Shown: piece by piece, positions 1-11,961 of the stretch | Numbering within the stretch: position 1 is the stretch's first letter | Layout of the letters: the number at the start of each line of letters is the position of its first letter | Assembly (NCBI GenBank): GCA_029891345.1 | Contig: CM056997.1 | Span: 213,195,212 to 213,259,211 of the forward strand | Direction: 5' to 3' | DNA from: Dryococelus australis | Lineage: Eukaryota; Arthropoda; Insecta; Phasmatodea; Phasmatidae | Length of the DNA: 64,000 bases | Notes under the pieces: generated by a model | The model's input: only the letters and a program-made list of their open reading frames with translations | Databases searched by the model: none | What the model was told of the DNA's origin: nothing | Program-made: the position numbers and the translations under genes

Positions 1-1081
1 TGTAGAAGAAAAAAGGTAGTTGTAAGTTTAGTAAAATTACACCTACATATTATGTGTAAATTGACACAATGCAGTGGTAAATTTAAATAAGAAGTTGGGT
101 AATAATACACATACATGGTGAGTCTAGAAATATACATATAGTAAATATAATTTTACTTGACCAGAGTGTAAAAAGGACATACACATGTAGGGGTAAAAAT
201 ACACTTACATTAGTAGAGACGTTGTTGCCACATACATTTGTGTAAAATTAAGCTATTTTTTTTACAGTGTATATCACCTTCAAATAGGCTTAGCGGAATT
301 ATGTACAAGCGCCTAGTCCACAAAAAAGGGGAACTTTCATTATCAATTAATACCTATAGTATTCATGAGCGCATTCATAGAAAACTATGTGACCCCAGTG
401 TAGATTAAAAAACACTATATCAATAAAATAGTTACAAACCAATATCAGGTACTACTTTCCCAATTCATAGCTCGCCTCAACCATGGCGGTCTATTAAAGG
501 GCGAACAAACTAAAAGTCACACACTAAAGTTTGTAGATTAAAAACTATTAATATTCGATCGAAGGCACCCCAAACAATATTTAAAAGGGTGCCTACCACA
601 GCGCCGATAGATGAAACTCGACAATAACAAAGTAATAAAACGTTCCGACTTCCATCACCGAGTGTGGACAGGTTAATGCAACAATTACAAGTGGCCGAGC
701 CAGCCAAACGGTGCAGCGGCGGCAAAATATTCCACTTAATTAAACTTCTCAGACCTGAGCAAACACTCCGAGAAATACCGCATACTTAATTACTAGGAAA
801 TTCCAGCCGACTTGCAAAATCAAACTCTCTAAAACCACGTACCCCCTGATGATTAATTGTTGGAAAAAATATCATGAATTACGATCAAAATTTCCGCCCC
901 TATTGAAATAATTACATGTCCAACACTCACCGACGTGTTGCGTTCCCATCTTACTTCACAAAGTACTGTCAACTAAACAGTGCGTAGGATTATCGGTTAT
1001 CCAAAATAGACGCCGAAAAGATATTACAATATTTCAACTATCCATCGTGGCAGTAGGTGGAGCAGGCAGCTACCATAGCAG
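1..1081. other. AT-rich sequence, no gene recognised
   Basis: Short open frames only, none with a recognisable domain. No repeat structure or RNA gene was seen. Confidence 0.5.
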
Positions 1082-1323
1082 TATAGGCTATTCACGATAA
1101 AGTGAGCACTTTTTAAGGCCCTTCCAAAAGGCATTAATCTCTAATAAATGTATCTTATTGCAGACTCGGGCATTACATTTTGGTGGCGGTGAAATTTATA
1201 CACTGTATTTATTGGTCACATTGCAATGTTTATAGTAAAATGCAGCAGGAAGATGGAAATTGGATGATTGGAAAAATTTATAAGGGCTTTAAAAAGTGCT
1301 CACTTTACCGCGAACAGCCTATA
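1082..1323. mobile_element. MITE, copy 1 of a family found twice here
   Basis: A 240-bp non-coding element with terminal inverted repeats of about 40 bp and four visible mismatches. Both ends read inward as TAGGCTRTTCRCGRTAAAGT followed by GAGCACTTTTTAA and GCCCTT. TATA sits at both outer borders, so a TA target duplication of the Tc1/mariner type is plausible. A related copy lies at 19.09-19.51 kb. Confidence 0.82.
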
Positions 1324-2175
1324 ATGGTGATGATCTGTTCACCGTCGCTGGTGACCAAGAAGTGAAGGCTGGAGGGAATCGTGACCCTTACTTTCGAAGA
1401 CACAATGATAAAAGTGACGTGCAGGATGGGAAAGAGCTTAACAAGGTGGGGGGGACAAGGAGATAGGAGGGGTATTCGAGCCCTCCAAGGTGGACGTGTC
1501 AGCGCGCTGCGTCGGTGGCGGCAAGGGGTACTAATGCCTAGATAGCAGCACTGTTCCAATTGAGCTTGAATGTGCCATCAACTAATCGGCCACGCAACGA
1601 CCTTATTATGTACATTATTATGTACTCGTTCACGGGAAAATATCATTTTGAAGCAGAGACACAGCGCCAAATTTGTTTGCAGTTATCAAAAAATATTTCT
1701 ACTGGCCACAAAAGTGGATTTTTGGCAATTAAATAAATTTGTATTTGTCGCAAAAATGGCAACCTGAATAAAAAACTAAGTCTTTTGTTTCATCCACTAA
1801 ATGCCCTTTTACAGTAAATTGTCAAATTATTTCATTTAGTTTTTCGCACTACTTTACAAATAGATATTTATAGTGAACTTTATTCTAAGAGAAAAGTCTT
1901 GCGAGAGTTCTGTCTGCGCGCAGATTCTTATGCCGTTTTCTACCTATCAGCTATTACTGTTCAAAAAATGTGTTAATTAAAATATTTATAATTTCATTTA
2001 TGTGTTTCTCAATTTTAAACCCAGGAAAAAAATATCAGCAATTTTAAAAGTCCGATACTTCAGATTTTAGTTTATAATTCACTTTCAGTGGCTGATACTC
2101 ATTAGTTATAAGGTTAATTTTTCTATTCATTGCTGTGTCTAAAATCATAAGGAAGTTCAACTATATCAAACAAAA
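1324..2175. other. No gene recognised
   Basis: AT-rich non-coding DNA; nothing distinctive was seen. Confidence 0.45.
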
Positions 2176-2415
2176 TTTAAACATCTAAATCATTGAGTTT
2201 TGTAAGTTTGAGTATCTTGCGCGTAAGTTAGCGTTGTTTTGCGCTTCTTTATCACGGCAGAATGCGATCGCAAGAACCCGGACTGGCTGTTCTAATTTAA
2301 ACATCTAAATCATTGAGTTTTGTAAGTTTGAGTATCTTGCACGTAAGTTAGCGTTGTTTTGCGCTTCTTTATCACGGCAGAATGCGATCGCAAGAACACG
2401 GACTGGCTGGTCTAA
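2176..2415. repeat. 120-bp tandem duplication
   Basis: Two head-to-tail copies (2176-2295 and 2296-2415) with a period of exactly 120 bp and three visible substitutions (2221/2341, 2278/2398, 2290/2410). The near identity suggests a recent duplication. Each unit contains GCGATCGC. No coding function is apparent. Confidence 0.95.
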
Positions 2416-3879
2416 TAAAAAAGTTTTAGCTCAACTTATTAAATGTTCTTTTCATTACCTTCAAAATTTCCTTGGGAACATACGTCCCGTTTTTAATGTA
2501 TTTTTCACGTCACAAAGGTACTGAAAAAGTCTTTCCTGGATGTTGTCGAGTCAGTGGCGGATAAAAGAGGAGAGACAAAAAGGGGAGACTTCCCCTCTGA
2601 AGAGTTAAATTTCTAAATTATATTTTATATTTAAGGAAATTGCAAAAACAAAAATCACTAAAATGTGTACCGCATCTTGCAAACAAACGCTTACACAGAA
2701 GGTTTATTTGTCTTGTAACTATCCTAGTGCAAAGATAAATAGTAATTTATTTTTGTATTTTGCTGACCTATTAAAAACAACTGAGCTGCGACTTAACAAG
2801 CTGTTTATTGGGATAAAAATTAATATAAATTCGATATCATCGAAGACCATGTTGTGATTCCTAACCTGTGCCGAATACCGCCTTAGATTCCCTCTGTGTA
2901 TGGGATACTGTTTCAGAATTTTGTATATCAAGAGTAAGTTTCAATCTTAGGATTGAAGTGAAATTATGGAGAACGAATGCAAGTGAGAAAGGAGAATGGA
3001 GGATAATAAAAATGTCGTTATGCGTCACAAATTCTGTAGTATTGAAGGACGCGTGATGAAGAAGGCAGTCGCAGTTCACCGCAGGCTTGGTCTCTCCTGT
3101 CACACATAACCTTCCAACCACCCAGATATATGAAATATAAATATCACTTTGCATTCGCTTTAGAAAGAAAAAATCACGACGGAAAATTATTTTACAGTAA
3201 AAAATAGGATTTAGCTTTGTTGGGGACACGGCCGTTTGTTTTGCGTCAATACGTCTACGTTGGCAATCTCGAACGCTTTGATGTTTTTTACGTTCACTAG
3301 CTTGTACCCGCTTCGCTCGATCATATGTGGGTTTTATGGGTATCAATGGATTGCTTTTGAGGTGTTCTTTCCAGCCCTATAAGATTTCTGTATTTCGACT
3401 TGTCTTTTTTGACGAGTATAGACCGAAATTACGTTAAGTTTTCTTAATTTCTTTACATTAAACTCATACAGTTTCAACATAACAACGCCACACAAATGTT
3501 TCATACACGCATTCGAGTGATCTTGACAAAAGCTCGAAATGAATTCAAAATGCGGCGCCCCCCTCCCTTCCCCTTTTCCGGCCCGTGATGTTTCGCAGTT
3601 CTCACTCAATGTAACATATTCTTTGATCCTTTGGCAATCGAGTGATGTAATTAAATTTTAAACGTAAACCATATATTCGGGGCTGCAATGCCAAACTTTA
3701 TCCCCCGATTTTGTTATCATCGGGTTTTCTGCAGTGCCTCCCGCTATGGTCGCAAATTTAGTGCCGTATTCACGTCACAATAATTAGAACCTGCCTTATA
3801 TTTTTAGTCTTGACAAGCGTAGACTCTACGGTTGTATATTTTTTCTCTTGGTTTCTGGACAGTACCAGTCAATCATTAG
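2416..3879. other. Intergenic sequence with one anonymous 161-codon open frame
   Basis: The minus-strand frame at 2861-3346 is among the longest outside the recognised elements. It shows no domain, signal peptide or composition that supports a real gene. The rest is non-coding. Confidence 0.4.
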
Positions 3880-4266
3880 ATGTAAATAGCCGATTCTGGT
3901 GCAGCTTACATTTAGAGTTATTTCTTATAAAATTTCAACAAAAATGCAGTACACTATATACGGTTATTTTTTCTTAAAGTACAAGAAAAAGTTAAAAACT
4001 CACAATCTGAAATTCGATTAAAAAATCGTGAGAATCAAGTAAATTCAATTCAAAATCAAAGTATTTGAGCGCTAATTTTAAGCTCTGAAAGCTTTTAAAA
4101 AAGGAGCTCTCAAAAACGGGCAATTTTAAGCAAAATTAACACGAAAATTCTAGCAGTTTTTCAAAAATGTGCGCTTTTACACAGGTAACGCAAACAAAAA
4201 TTCTCAAAAATCAAGCAAATTTAAGGCTGAAACAAGCAAATCAGATGAAAAGATAATTGATAGAAT
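3880..4266. repeat. Left TIR of Polinton A
   Basis: It matches the reverse complement of 16503-16915 over its length with small gaps. Shared landmarks are ATGTAAA, CCGATTCT, a GGAGCTCTCAAAAACGGGCA block, CAAAAATGTGCGC, AATCAAGCAA and AATCAGATGAAA. The outer end near an AG dinucleotide fits Polinton termini, but the exact first base is uncertain. Confidence 0.9.
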
Positions 4267-4572
4267 TTAATTATTAAACTCAATGTCATATACATATTTT
4301 CCACTTTTCATTTCTTTTAAACCTTTACACACCATAAAAACTCGCCCCTCATTCAACATTTTTAAGTTATTTTCATCAATTATCTTTGCATAACGATCTG
4401 GTAAAGTGATGTTATAATTACCATCTAGAATGCAATAAATTTTTCTGCCAAACTTAGATTCATAAATATGGAATTCTGTAACTTCATACCATTAATCGAT
4501 TTCGGGGTCATTTAGTTTAGTCAATTCATACGAATTGTTCAACTTGCTGACCACAGCCGTAATTTTTGGTTT
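4267..4572 (-). pseudogene. Small Polinton protein, possibly single-strand-DNA-binding-like
   Basis: About 100 codons directly inside the left TIR, open except for one TAA after PEID. The start codon is not visible, because an in-frame stop precedes the open stretch. The residues around EVTEFHIYESKFGRKIYCIL and the later LPDRYAKII look like a small beta-rich, OB-like fold. Proteins of this look recur in Polintons and related viruses, where DNA binding has been proposed. The assignment rests on pattern resemblance only, and the function here is inferred. Confidence 0.45.
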
Positions 4573-4673
4573 GGTTTATTTAAAAGGAAACAAATTTAAT
4601 AAGACCGCAAAAACTTCTAAATTAAAAGAAATATATTTTTTATCTTTATGAAATATTGTTCTTAATAAATAAA

Positions 4674-4880
4674 ATGGAAAATAATAACAAACAATGTAAG
4701 AAGTGTGGCAAAGTATGAAACACAAAAAGTTTTGCACCTCATAAACATACAAAAGATAAACTTTTAACATCTGTAAAATATACAGAGTAATGTGCGAATG
4801 TGGAAAATATGTTTATAATACATGTCTCTAAAAGCATAAAAATAGTAAATTACACAATACAACATTAGATAATTTAAACA
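4674..4880 (+). pseudogene. Zinc-finger-like segment upstream of PolB
   Basis: It begins at ATG 4674 and quickly reads CKKCGKV, then a TGA, then an HKH motif. After a frame change comes CECGKYVYNTC, another stop and KHKNSKLH. Two Cys-x2-Cys/His-type clusters are therefore visible. It could be a separate small protein or the N-terminal zinc-finger part of the polymerase gene. Stops and a frameshift make it non-functional. Confidence 0.45.
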
Positions 4881-5499
4881 TAAACTATGATAATTTTCCA
4901 ACAAAAACACGTGATGCATGTAATGGGAATCAATCCATAAAATTATTTTCTCTTAATAAAAATAGTAAGGACAAATATTCAATCGCATGCAAAACTGATT
5001 TTAGTGTATATATGAAGAATTATTGTCATAACAAGAAGTTAAATACGATTTCCCAGTCATTTAAGCACTTTTTTTTATTTATTCAGTATATCTGTTTTTA
5101 CATTTTATTTATTCTTTTTTAGTCTTATAAATACAACTATATAAAATGGAGGCTTGTATAACAACTGTGTTGAATGGTGAGGGGGGTGAGGATGTTGAGA
5201 CGTATTGCTAATTATTTAAAATAAAATATATAACTAGACTAAGGAAAAACTATCTGATTAGAAATCTTATGCCATTTTTATGCCTCTGGTTATACACAAG
5301 CGGGGAAAAAGAAAGCAGATGAAAAGAACAAAGAATAATTTTACATTTAGATGACGCAAATATCAATTAATTATATTCCAAAGATAAAAAGAGAATTAAC
5401 AGAAATATTTACATTTTATAATAATTATTTTGTTAACAAAAAAAATATATGAATAAGCAACAGAAATTACTTAGTTAATAAAGCTTTTAAAAGTAGAAT

Positions 5500-8400
5500 A
5501 TCAACCTATAACATTGAACATACTTTTAATTTAGTACAGCCCATTCATTTTTTGACCTCAGCAAAAAATAAGATATTTGAGATAATACACTATAATCTTA
5601 AAATATTTAGAGCAGTGAAAACCAGTATTAAATCATATGGTAATATTCATAAGCAAGAAAATAATTAAGTACAATTGTTCACTTTTCATTCACCCAATTA
5701 TACAGTATTGAATGCTGGAGATACTAAAAAATTTTGTAAATTCGTAATACCAGAAATACTTACACAATTTTCTGAATTAAAAAAATAGTTTCTGGATAGG
5801 CTTTAGATAAAATAATTTGAATGCAAATAGTAATAAATAAGTACAATCCACTAAGAGGGTCAACATATATTGATCTACCAGAAGTGATTAAAAATATAAA
5901 AAAAACATAATGAATAACGATCAGAAATACTTTCTTTGGGCGATAAAATCTGTGTTGTTTCCAGTAGAAAAAGATCCACAAAGAGTATCTAAATATAAAA
6001 ACGTGGGGCTTAATATTGATGAAGTAATAGATAAATATGGTTAACCTATTAAAATTGATGATATACGAAAATTGAAAATCAAATTAATACATCTATAAAC
6101 GTATACTCTATTGATGATAAATCCACAGTATATCCACTAAAACTCACACGAATGAAAAGGAACAACATATAAATTTACTTTTTTTCAAAAATCATACAAT
6201 CTCGCATTATTGTTGGATAAAAGATGTATCGAAACTGCTTTCTGCGCAATAAAAATAACCAAAATAAAATTTATATATGTGATATGTCTCTTCAATTCTT
6301 TTCATCCCAAGAAAAATTAAATAAACATACTGAAGTTTGTTCAAAAAATGAAACTAAAAATCACTCTATCTTCAAAAGAAGAGGAAATAAAATTTAAAAA
6401 TTATAAACATACAACGAAGGTTCCATTCAAAATATATGCAGATTTTGATTTAATATCAAAGAAAATATCAACAACTAAACCAAACCCAAGAAAAAATAAA
6501 AAAAATTTAAACTAAGTCAAAAATATCCAGTTTTAACAGATGATAATATTTACCATGGTTTTTTTTTTATAAAGAAACACTTAAAGAACGATATAATGTT
6601 ACTAATGAACAAATACATAACATTGATTTAAAATTAAATGATGCATCATATACAATGAAATATCAATTACACGAAACATCTGGTTTTTGTTATATTGTAT
6701 CCAATGATTGTGATTATAAGCCCCTAGTAGTATATCTTAATCAAAATGCTCATTAAATATTTAAACAATCAATAAAAAAAGAAGTAGAAGAAATTTGGGA
6801 AATATATTCACAAATTGAACCAATGCATCTACTAACAAAAGAAGAAAAAATAATTATGTAGGAACTCAGATGAATGTACTGTATGTGGATATGAATATAC
6901 AGAGGATAGTAAAAAAAGTGCACCATCAAGATCATATAAGTGGAAATTAAACAATCCAGTATGAAGTGATTGTAATCTACAATTAAAATAACCCAATTAT
7001 GTTCTGATTTATTTTCATAATTAAACAGGCTATGATGGGCATTTATTTATTAAAGAGTTAGGATATGATGATAAATATATAGAATTAATTGCAAATAATA
7101 AAGGCAAGTTTATAACTTTTCTCGAAAAAAAAAAAACAGAAAATTTGAAGATTTGATTCATAGTCACACACTCAAAATTATGGTTAGTAGTTAAGATAAA
7201 TTATCATCTTATTTATAAAAAGACCAAATGAAACACACAAATACAATTTTCATAAGAACATGTAAACTTAGTTATTTAAAAAAAGTATTTATTCATATGA
7301 TTATTTGGATAGTGGGAAAACATTTGAAGAAACAGAACTTCCACCAAAGAGCGAATTTTACAGTATATTGAATGAATCTGATATAACTGACGCTGATTTT
7401 GAGCATGCAAAACACACATGTAACCAAGTTAATATTAGAGAACTTGGTGATTTCCATGATTTATATTTAAAAAGTAATGTATTATTGTTAGCAGATATAT
7501 TCGAAAATTTTAGAAATGAATGTATAACATCTTATGATTTAGATCCTACATTGTATTTTACAGCACCAGGTTTATTGTGGGATGCAATATTAAAAATGAT
7601 TAAACAACCACTAGATTTATTACACAATTTTGATATGATTTTAATTATTGAAAAGAATTAGATGTGGCATATCACAATATTGTAAGCACTATGTTAGAGG
7701 TAATAAAAAATATTTAGATTATTTTTATGCTAGTCAAGTATCAAATTATTTAGCATATCTTGATAATAATAATTTATATGGTTGGGAAATTCCACTATAT
7801 TTACCATATGGGGGTTTCGACTGGGTTTATTATATAGTATATTATTTAGATTACTGAATTGATTTAGAATATTCACAAGTACTAGATAATTTTCATAAAG
7901 ATCTTCCATTATGCCCAGAAAATAAGGTAGTTCCAAAAGCAAATCAATTCAAATTATTAGCAACTCTTGATAATAAAGATAAGTACATAATACACTATCG
8001 TAATTTAAAACAATGTTTAAAAAATGGTTTAAAACTTACAAATATTCACAGAATATTAGCGTTTGAGCAGTCCGATTGGTAAAAAAAAAAAGTGTATAAA
8101 TTTAAACACAACAATGAGAACTAATGCTATAAATGATTTTGAAAAAAAAAAAATGTTATAAGCTCATGAATAATTCAGTGTTTGGTAAAACTATGGAAAA
8201 TATTAAAAACAGAGTTGTTACAAAACTAGTGTAAGATTCTGAAAAATTTGGAAAATTTGTAGGTAAACCAAATTTCAAAGATTTAATGAAAATCTTGCAG
8301 CTATACATAAGAATAAAACAAATTTTAAATTTAATAAACCATTTTATGTGTGTATGTCAATTTTAGACGTATCGAAAAAGTTAATGTATGATTTAATTAT

Positions 8401-8910
8401 AATGTAATAATACCAAAATATGGTGATAAAATTGAATTAAGTTATCAAGATAATGATTCGTGCATTTATAACATCAAAACAGATGATTTTTACAGAGACA
8501 AGAAGTCGATGATAGAAAAATGTGATACAAGTGATTATCCAAAAGAGAATATTTATAACATGCCCCAAACAAATAAGTTTTAGGAAAAATGAAATTGAAT
8601 GTAATGGTAAAATAATAAAATAATTTGCTGGCTCATGATCAAAAATGTATTCTTATAAGGTTGGCGATAAAGAAAATAAAAAAACGAAAGTTGTAAAAAA
8701 AGTGTAGTTAATAAGCTAATTATATTTGTTGACTATAAGAATTGTTTGTTTGAAGAGAAATTGCAATATAGAACAATGAATCTAACGAGTGAAAAAGATG
8801 GAGTATATAGAGTCGAAGTTAGTAAAATAGCATTCAGTCCTTATGATAACAAAATAATTATATTACAAAATAAAATAGATACACTGCCATATAAATATCA
8901 AAAAGAATAA
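5500..8910 (+). pseudogene. Protein-primed type DNA polymerase B (Polinton PolB)
   Basis: The replicative polymerase of the element, spread over three frames with many stops. Recognisable parts in order are a C2H2-like finger (ICDMSLQFFSSQEKLNKH, near 6.27-6.34 kb), exonuclease motif I as ADFD (~6.44 kb), exonuclease motif II around TGYDGHLFIK (~7.03 kb), and exonuclease motif III as YLKSNV (~7.47 kb). Polymerase motif A follows in LDNNNLYGWE (~7.76 kb), motif B in NNSVFGKTMEN (~8.17 kb) and motif C as YQDNDS (~8.45 kb). The longest clean piece is 7305-7661. Two exonuclease ligands look altered (Glu to Asp in motif I, Asp to Asn in motif III), while the polymerase aspartates remain. It ends at TAA 8910. 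The N-terminal limit is approximate. Confidence 0.93.
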
Positions 8911-8954
8911 TTTGTTATTAATTTTTATATTCTGATATTTTAAACTTATTTACT

Positions 8955-9653
8955 TTATAAGACAACATCAATATCAGTACCATCAAATTCAATGAGTTTG
9001 TCAATTTCATCTTTAATTTCTAAAACAATATGATATCTCTCATTATTAATTTTATAAAAAACTGGATACGTGGACTAACAAATTATGTAATCTCTAAAAC
9101 CTAGCATAGTTTATCGTGGAAAATTAGCAATTATATAAGTTTCTAAATGATAAGATTCATCATATTTTATGAACATACCATATGCTAAATTAGAGTGAAA
9201 ATGGATACATGGATACATGGATAAAAAATTGGTAATTTAGTGCCAACAACAACTTTGTCTTTTTCAATTGTCAATTTCGTTTCAAAACCAAGAATATCAG
9301 ATAATATATCCTCAAGTTCAATATCTAATTTAGACTTGATAGATATTCTATTTTTTAATATTATCTTCTATTAATGCAATTTTGTTTTTTGAACATGGAT
9401 CAATTTAATTTAGAGCTTATTTTAATGATTCAATACAATATTGATATCTTGGAATAGTTATAACTTCATTTTTATCAACCACGGGACTCATATTTTCAAT
9501 AGTTACTATAGTATTATTATTTATATTTGGCATTAAAAATTTTGTATGAAAACTGATTAATGTGATCGATTTTTTATTATGTATTATATCACAATGAAAA
9601 TTTTTCTTTAAAATAGAACTATTACTTGTCAACTTAAATACTATATTATCCAT
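8955..9653 (-). pseudogene. Penton (single jelly-roll minor capsid) protein of Polinton A
   Basis: It starts at ATG 9653 and is clean for 78 codons, then decays through stops and frame changes to DGTDIDVVL before TAA at 8955-8957. The N-terminal block (ITLISFHTKFLMPNINNN, then VITIPRYQYCIESL) has the spacing seen in Polinton penton proteins: an early strand pair, a PNINNN turn, and an I-x-IP-x-x-x-Y segment. The penton at 37.46-38.14 kb shows the same layout. In related viruses this protein forms the pentameric capsid vertices. Length is about 230 codons, as expected. Convergent neighbours are PolB and the ATPase. Confidence 0.72.
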
Positions 9654-9779
9654 TTATATAAAAAATTAACATATAAATGGAAAAAAAACTAATTGGGTGT
9701 TGATGTTTAGATTCCTGAAGTGCCATCAAAAAATTTAAAAAATATGTTAATTATTGCCTTATAATATACGTGCAGTGTT

Positions 9780-10370
9780 TCCCCCCCCCCCCCCCGAGGT
9801 GTTGTGGAGAAACAAATTTGATACATAATTTTATTTATAAAACAGATTGTTTAAATCTTAATTAACTATATGTTTCTTCAAAAAGTTTAAACCAATCTTA
9901 ATATATTCAGTTACAAAATTATATCGATGAGGCAACCTAAAAAAATTAAAAAGGCTCACTTTATTAATAATACTGACGAAATGCCTACTTTACATACGTG
10001 CGAAAAAGATTCACTAGTTACATTTGATGATGTTATTTTAGAAAATCCAGACATTATTCATGATCATTTTACTTGGGGTAGACATAAAAATATCGATGTA
10101 TTTTATTTAGCTCAAACATATTCAAAAGTACCTAAACAATTTGTAAGAGATAATATAAATTTTTTGTATATATTTAGACAATATAAGAATAATTTAAAGC
10201 ATATTATTATTGATTTTGTCGGAGATGATATGACATTTGAAATCTAAAGAGATCTGTGCAAAATGTTGGGACGAAGATTATGGCTTTATTGCAATAGATA
10301 TGAGCCGAAAAATGAATAATGGAAAAGTATAGAAATAAAATTAAAGCCTTTATTAAATTTTAAGATTTTT
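9780..10370 (+). pseudogene. FtsK/HerA-type genome-packaging ATPase
   Basis: The clean part is 9927-10247 (106 codons). It shows a Walker B segment (SLVTFDDVIL) followed by TWGRHKNIDVFYLAQTYSKV and PKQFVRDNINFLYIF, a block characteristic of the packaging ATPase of Polintons and related viruses. Upstream, the Walker A region is only readable around 9780-9830 and is broken by a run of C at 9781-9795. Downstream the reading continues in another frame to about 10.36 kb (CWDEDYGFIAIDMSRK). The family's role is to pump DNA into the capsid. This copy is non-functional. Confidence 0.88.
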
Positions 10371-10564
10371 GAAAACATGTTTATGTTAAAATAAACAAAA
10401 TCACACCAACACAACAACAATGACCCAATGGCAATGATACAAGAACAATGGTAAATAAATGTTAAAATGGTCATTAAATGCAAAGAGCATTATGTTATTG
10501 CATTTTTTTAAATTATATAGTTTTTAAAAAATTACATTTATAAAGTGTCAGCTAAAGTAGACTT

Positions 10565-11480
10565 GGCTGCACAAACGGAAGTTTTATTTATCCAAGAGTT
10601 GTGAGAATTATCAAAACTTTTTACATATTATCAAAACACTTTACATAAATTTTTTCACCTTCAGTTTTTAAAACTTTTTCTACCAAATATTTATCAGGAT
10701 AGTTTGTTTTACATAATTTCATATTCATAAAAACTACCCATTATTTCTTCTCCATTAATATCTTTTAATTTTTAAGTTGGTACATTATATTTAAAATTTT
10801 AATAATAGTAAGATATTCTGTTGATCAATTAGCAGTATAATCTTTTTAATTTTTTTTTTTTTTTTTTAGTTTGCTCATATGAACAACATCTCCTACTTTT
10901 TATTTTGGCGTTTGCAATCATTTTTTTCATTTTTTAAAATTAACTTCAATTGTCTTCATACCAATAGTTCTATGTTTTGAATTATTATATTCTTTCACTA
11001 ATTCATCCAATATTTTTACCCACTTGTAGTTGTCATTTAAAGCAAATTTTTCTACATTATATATTTTAAAGTTCGATAAAATCTTTCAACAGTAGCTTTT
11101 AAGTCAGAAAATGAAGAATAAAGGTTGATATTATATTTTTCCATCTGCTCATTAAATGTTTTATTATAAAATTCAGAACTGTTATCACTTTGATTATTAT
11201 TTGATTTTCTTTCAATAAATATAGATTCTAAACAGTTTGATATGTTTTTAGTTGTTTTATCTTTGATTGGTATAGCAAATGCAAATTTTGAAAAAGACAC
11301 CAATAATTGTCATAATATATTACGATCCATTCTTTATATGTGATATACCCTTTAAATTACCAGTTATCATTTCTACAAGATCAATTTGCCATATATAATC
11401 AATTCCATATGAAATTATTTTTGTCTTGGAAAATTTTTTTTGCATGGGTTTATATAATTAATTAATTATTCCCTCTCTTG
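10565..11480 (-). pseudogene. Retroviral-like DDE integrase with chromodomain-like tail
   Basis: The integrase inserts the element. Reading from 11.48 kb downwards, the core begins with IDYIWQIDLVEM, which holds the first catalytic Asp. The clean frame 11303-11052 then has FAIPIKDKT, SDNSSEFYN (second Asp) and ATVERFYRTLK (catalytic Glu). After another frame change come a YNNSKHRTIG block and an SH3-like stretch. The end, near 10.57-10.64 kb, is a short chromodomain-like segment (FDNSHNSWI). All three catalytic residues survive, but stops and frameshifts separate them. The same domain order occurs in the integrase at 34.6-35.6 kb. Confidence 0.9.
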
Positions 11481-11495
11481 CAGTGGACAATTATT

Positions 11496-11627
11496 TTATG
11501 TTGATTTATTATAATTACATATAGAACATTTACTTTTTTGAACTAATCTCCCATTTATAGTATTTTAATTTTTTATATTATTATTTTTAGTGATCTCCTT
11601 ACACTTCAAGCACCAAGTGTTGTCCAT
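11496..11627 (-). pseudogene. Small zinc-ribbon protein (DUF5679-like)
   Basis: It starts at ATG 11627 and spans 43 codons, with one internal TAA after NNIKN. Two Cys pairs are visible, CLKC near the start and CSIC near the end, the spacing of the tiny zinc ribbons common in Polintons, giant viruses and phages. Role unknown; nucleic-acid binding is usually assumed. It sits immediately upstream of the integrase in the same direction. Confidence 0.6.
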
Positions 11628-11697
11628 TTAATAATAAAACAATTAAGCTTTATATTTCATGAATATACCTATTGTGGTCATCAATCCATCAACATAA

Positions 11698-11943
11698 CTA
11701 TTTTGTTCTTCTGATTTTAAAAGATAAAATGTCACCCATGTTAACAGCAAATGGTTTACTGCAATCCATTTTTTTAGAATCCATAATAACAGTCACTTCT
11801 TCAGTGGGTAAATTATTATCACCAAAAATTATTTCATAAACATCACAATTCATCAAAATCGTAAAGAAAATTGAATTATTTTCTAAGTGAAAAATATTAT
11901 TAGTTTTATTCCACTTAGTACTTAAATAAAATATATGAGGCAT
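11698..11943 (-). CDS. Unidentified 81-residue protein of Polinton A
   Basis: An intact frame from ATG 11943 to the stop at 11698, right after the fibre-like gene and in the same direction. It is beta-rich by eye, with alternating hydrophobic residues (FFTILMNCDVYEIIFG, EVTVIMDSKK) and a closing GDILSFKIRR. No known family was recognised. A small capsid or fibre-associated beta protein would fit the context, but that is a guess. Confidence 0.5.
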   Translation of the reverse strand: MPHIFYLSTKWNKTNNIFHLENNSIFFTILMNCDVYEIIFGDNNLPTEEVTVIMDSKKMDCSKPFAVNMGDILSFKIRRTK

Positions 11944-11961
11944 TTATTCCTTACATTTTTA

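Noticed and set aside
2861..3346. 161-codon minus frame as a host gene
   Set aside because: No domain, start context or composition supports coding, and other short frames overlap it.
3870..3880. AATC-like words at both borders of Polinton A as target duplication
   Set aside because: Only four of six bases match, and their placement requires unequal TIR ends.
9781..9795. Poly-C run as a regulatory or telomeric element
   Set aside because: It lies within the decayed ATPase gene where glycine/proline codons of the P-loop region are expected, so homopolymer slippage explains it.
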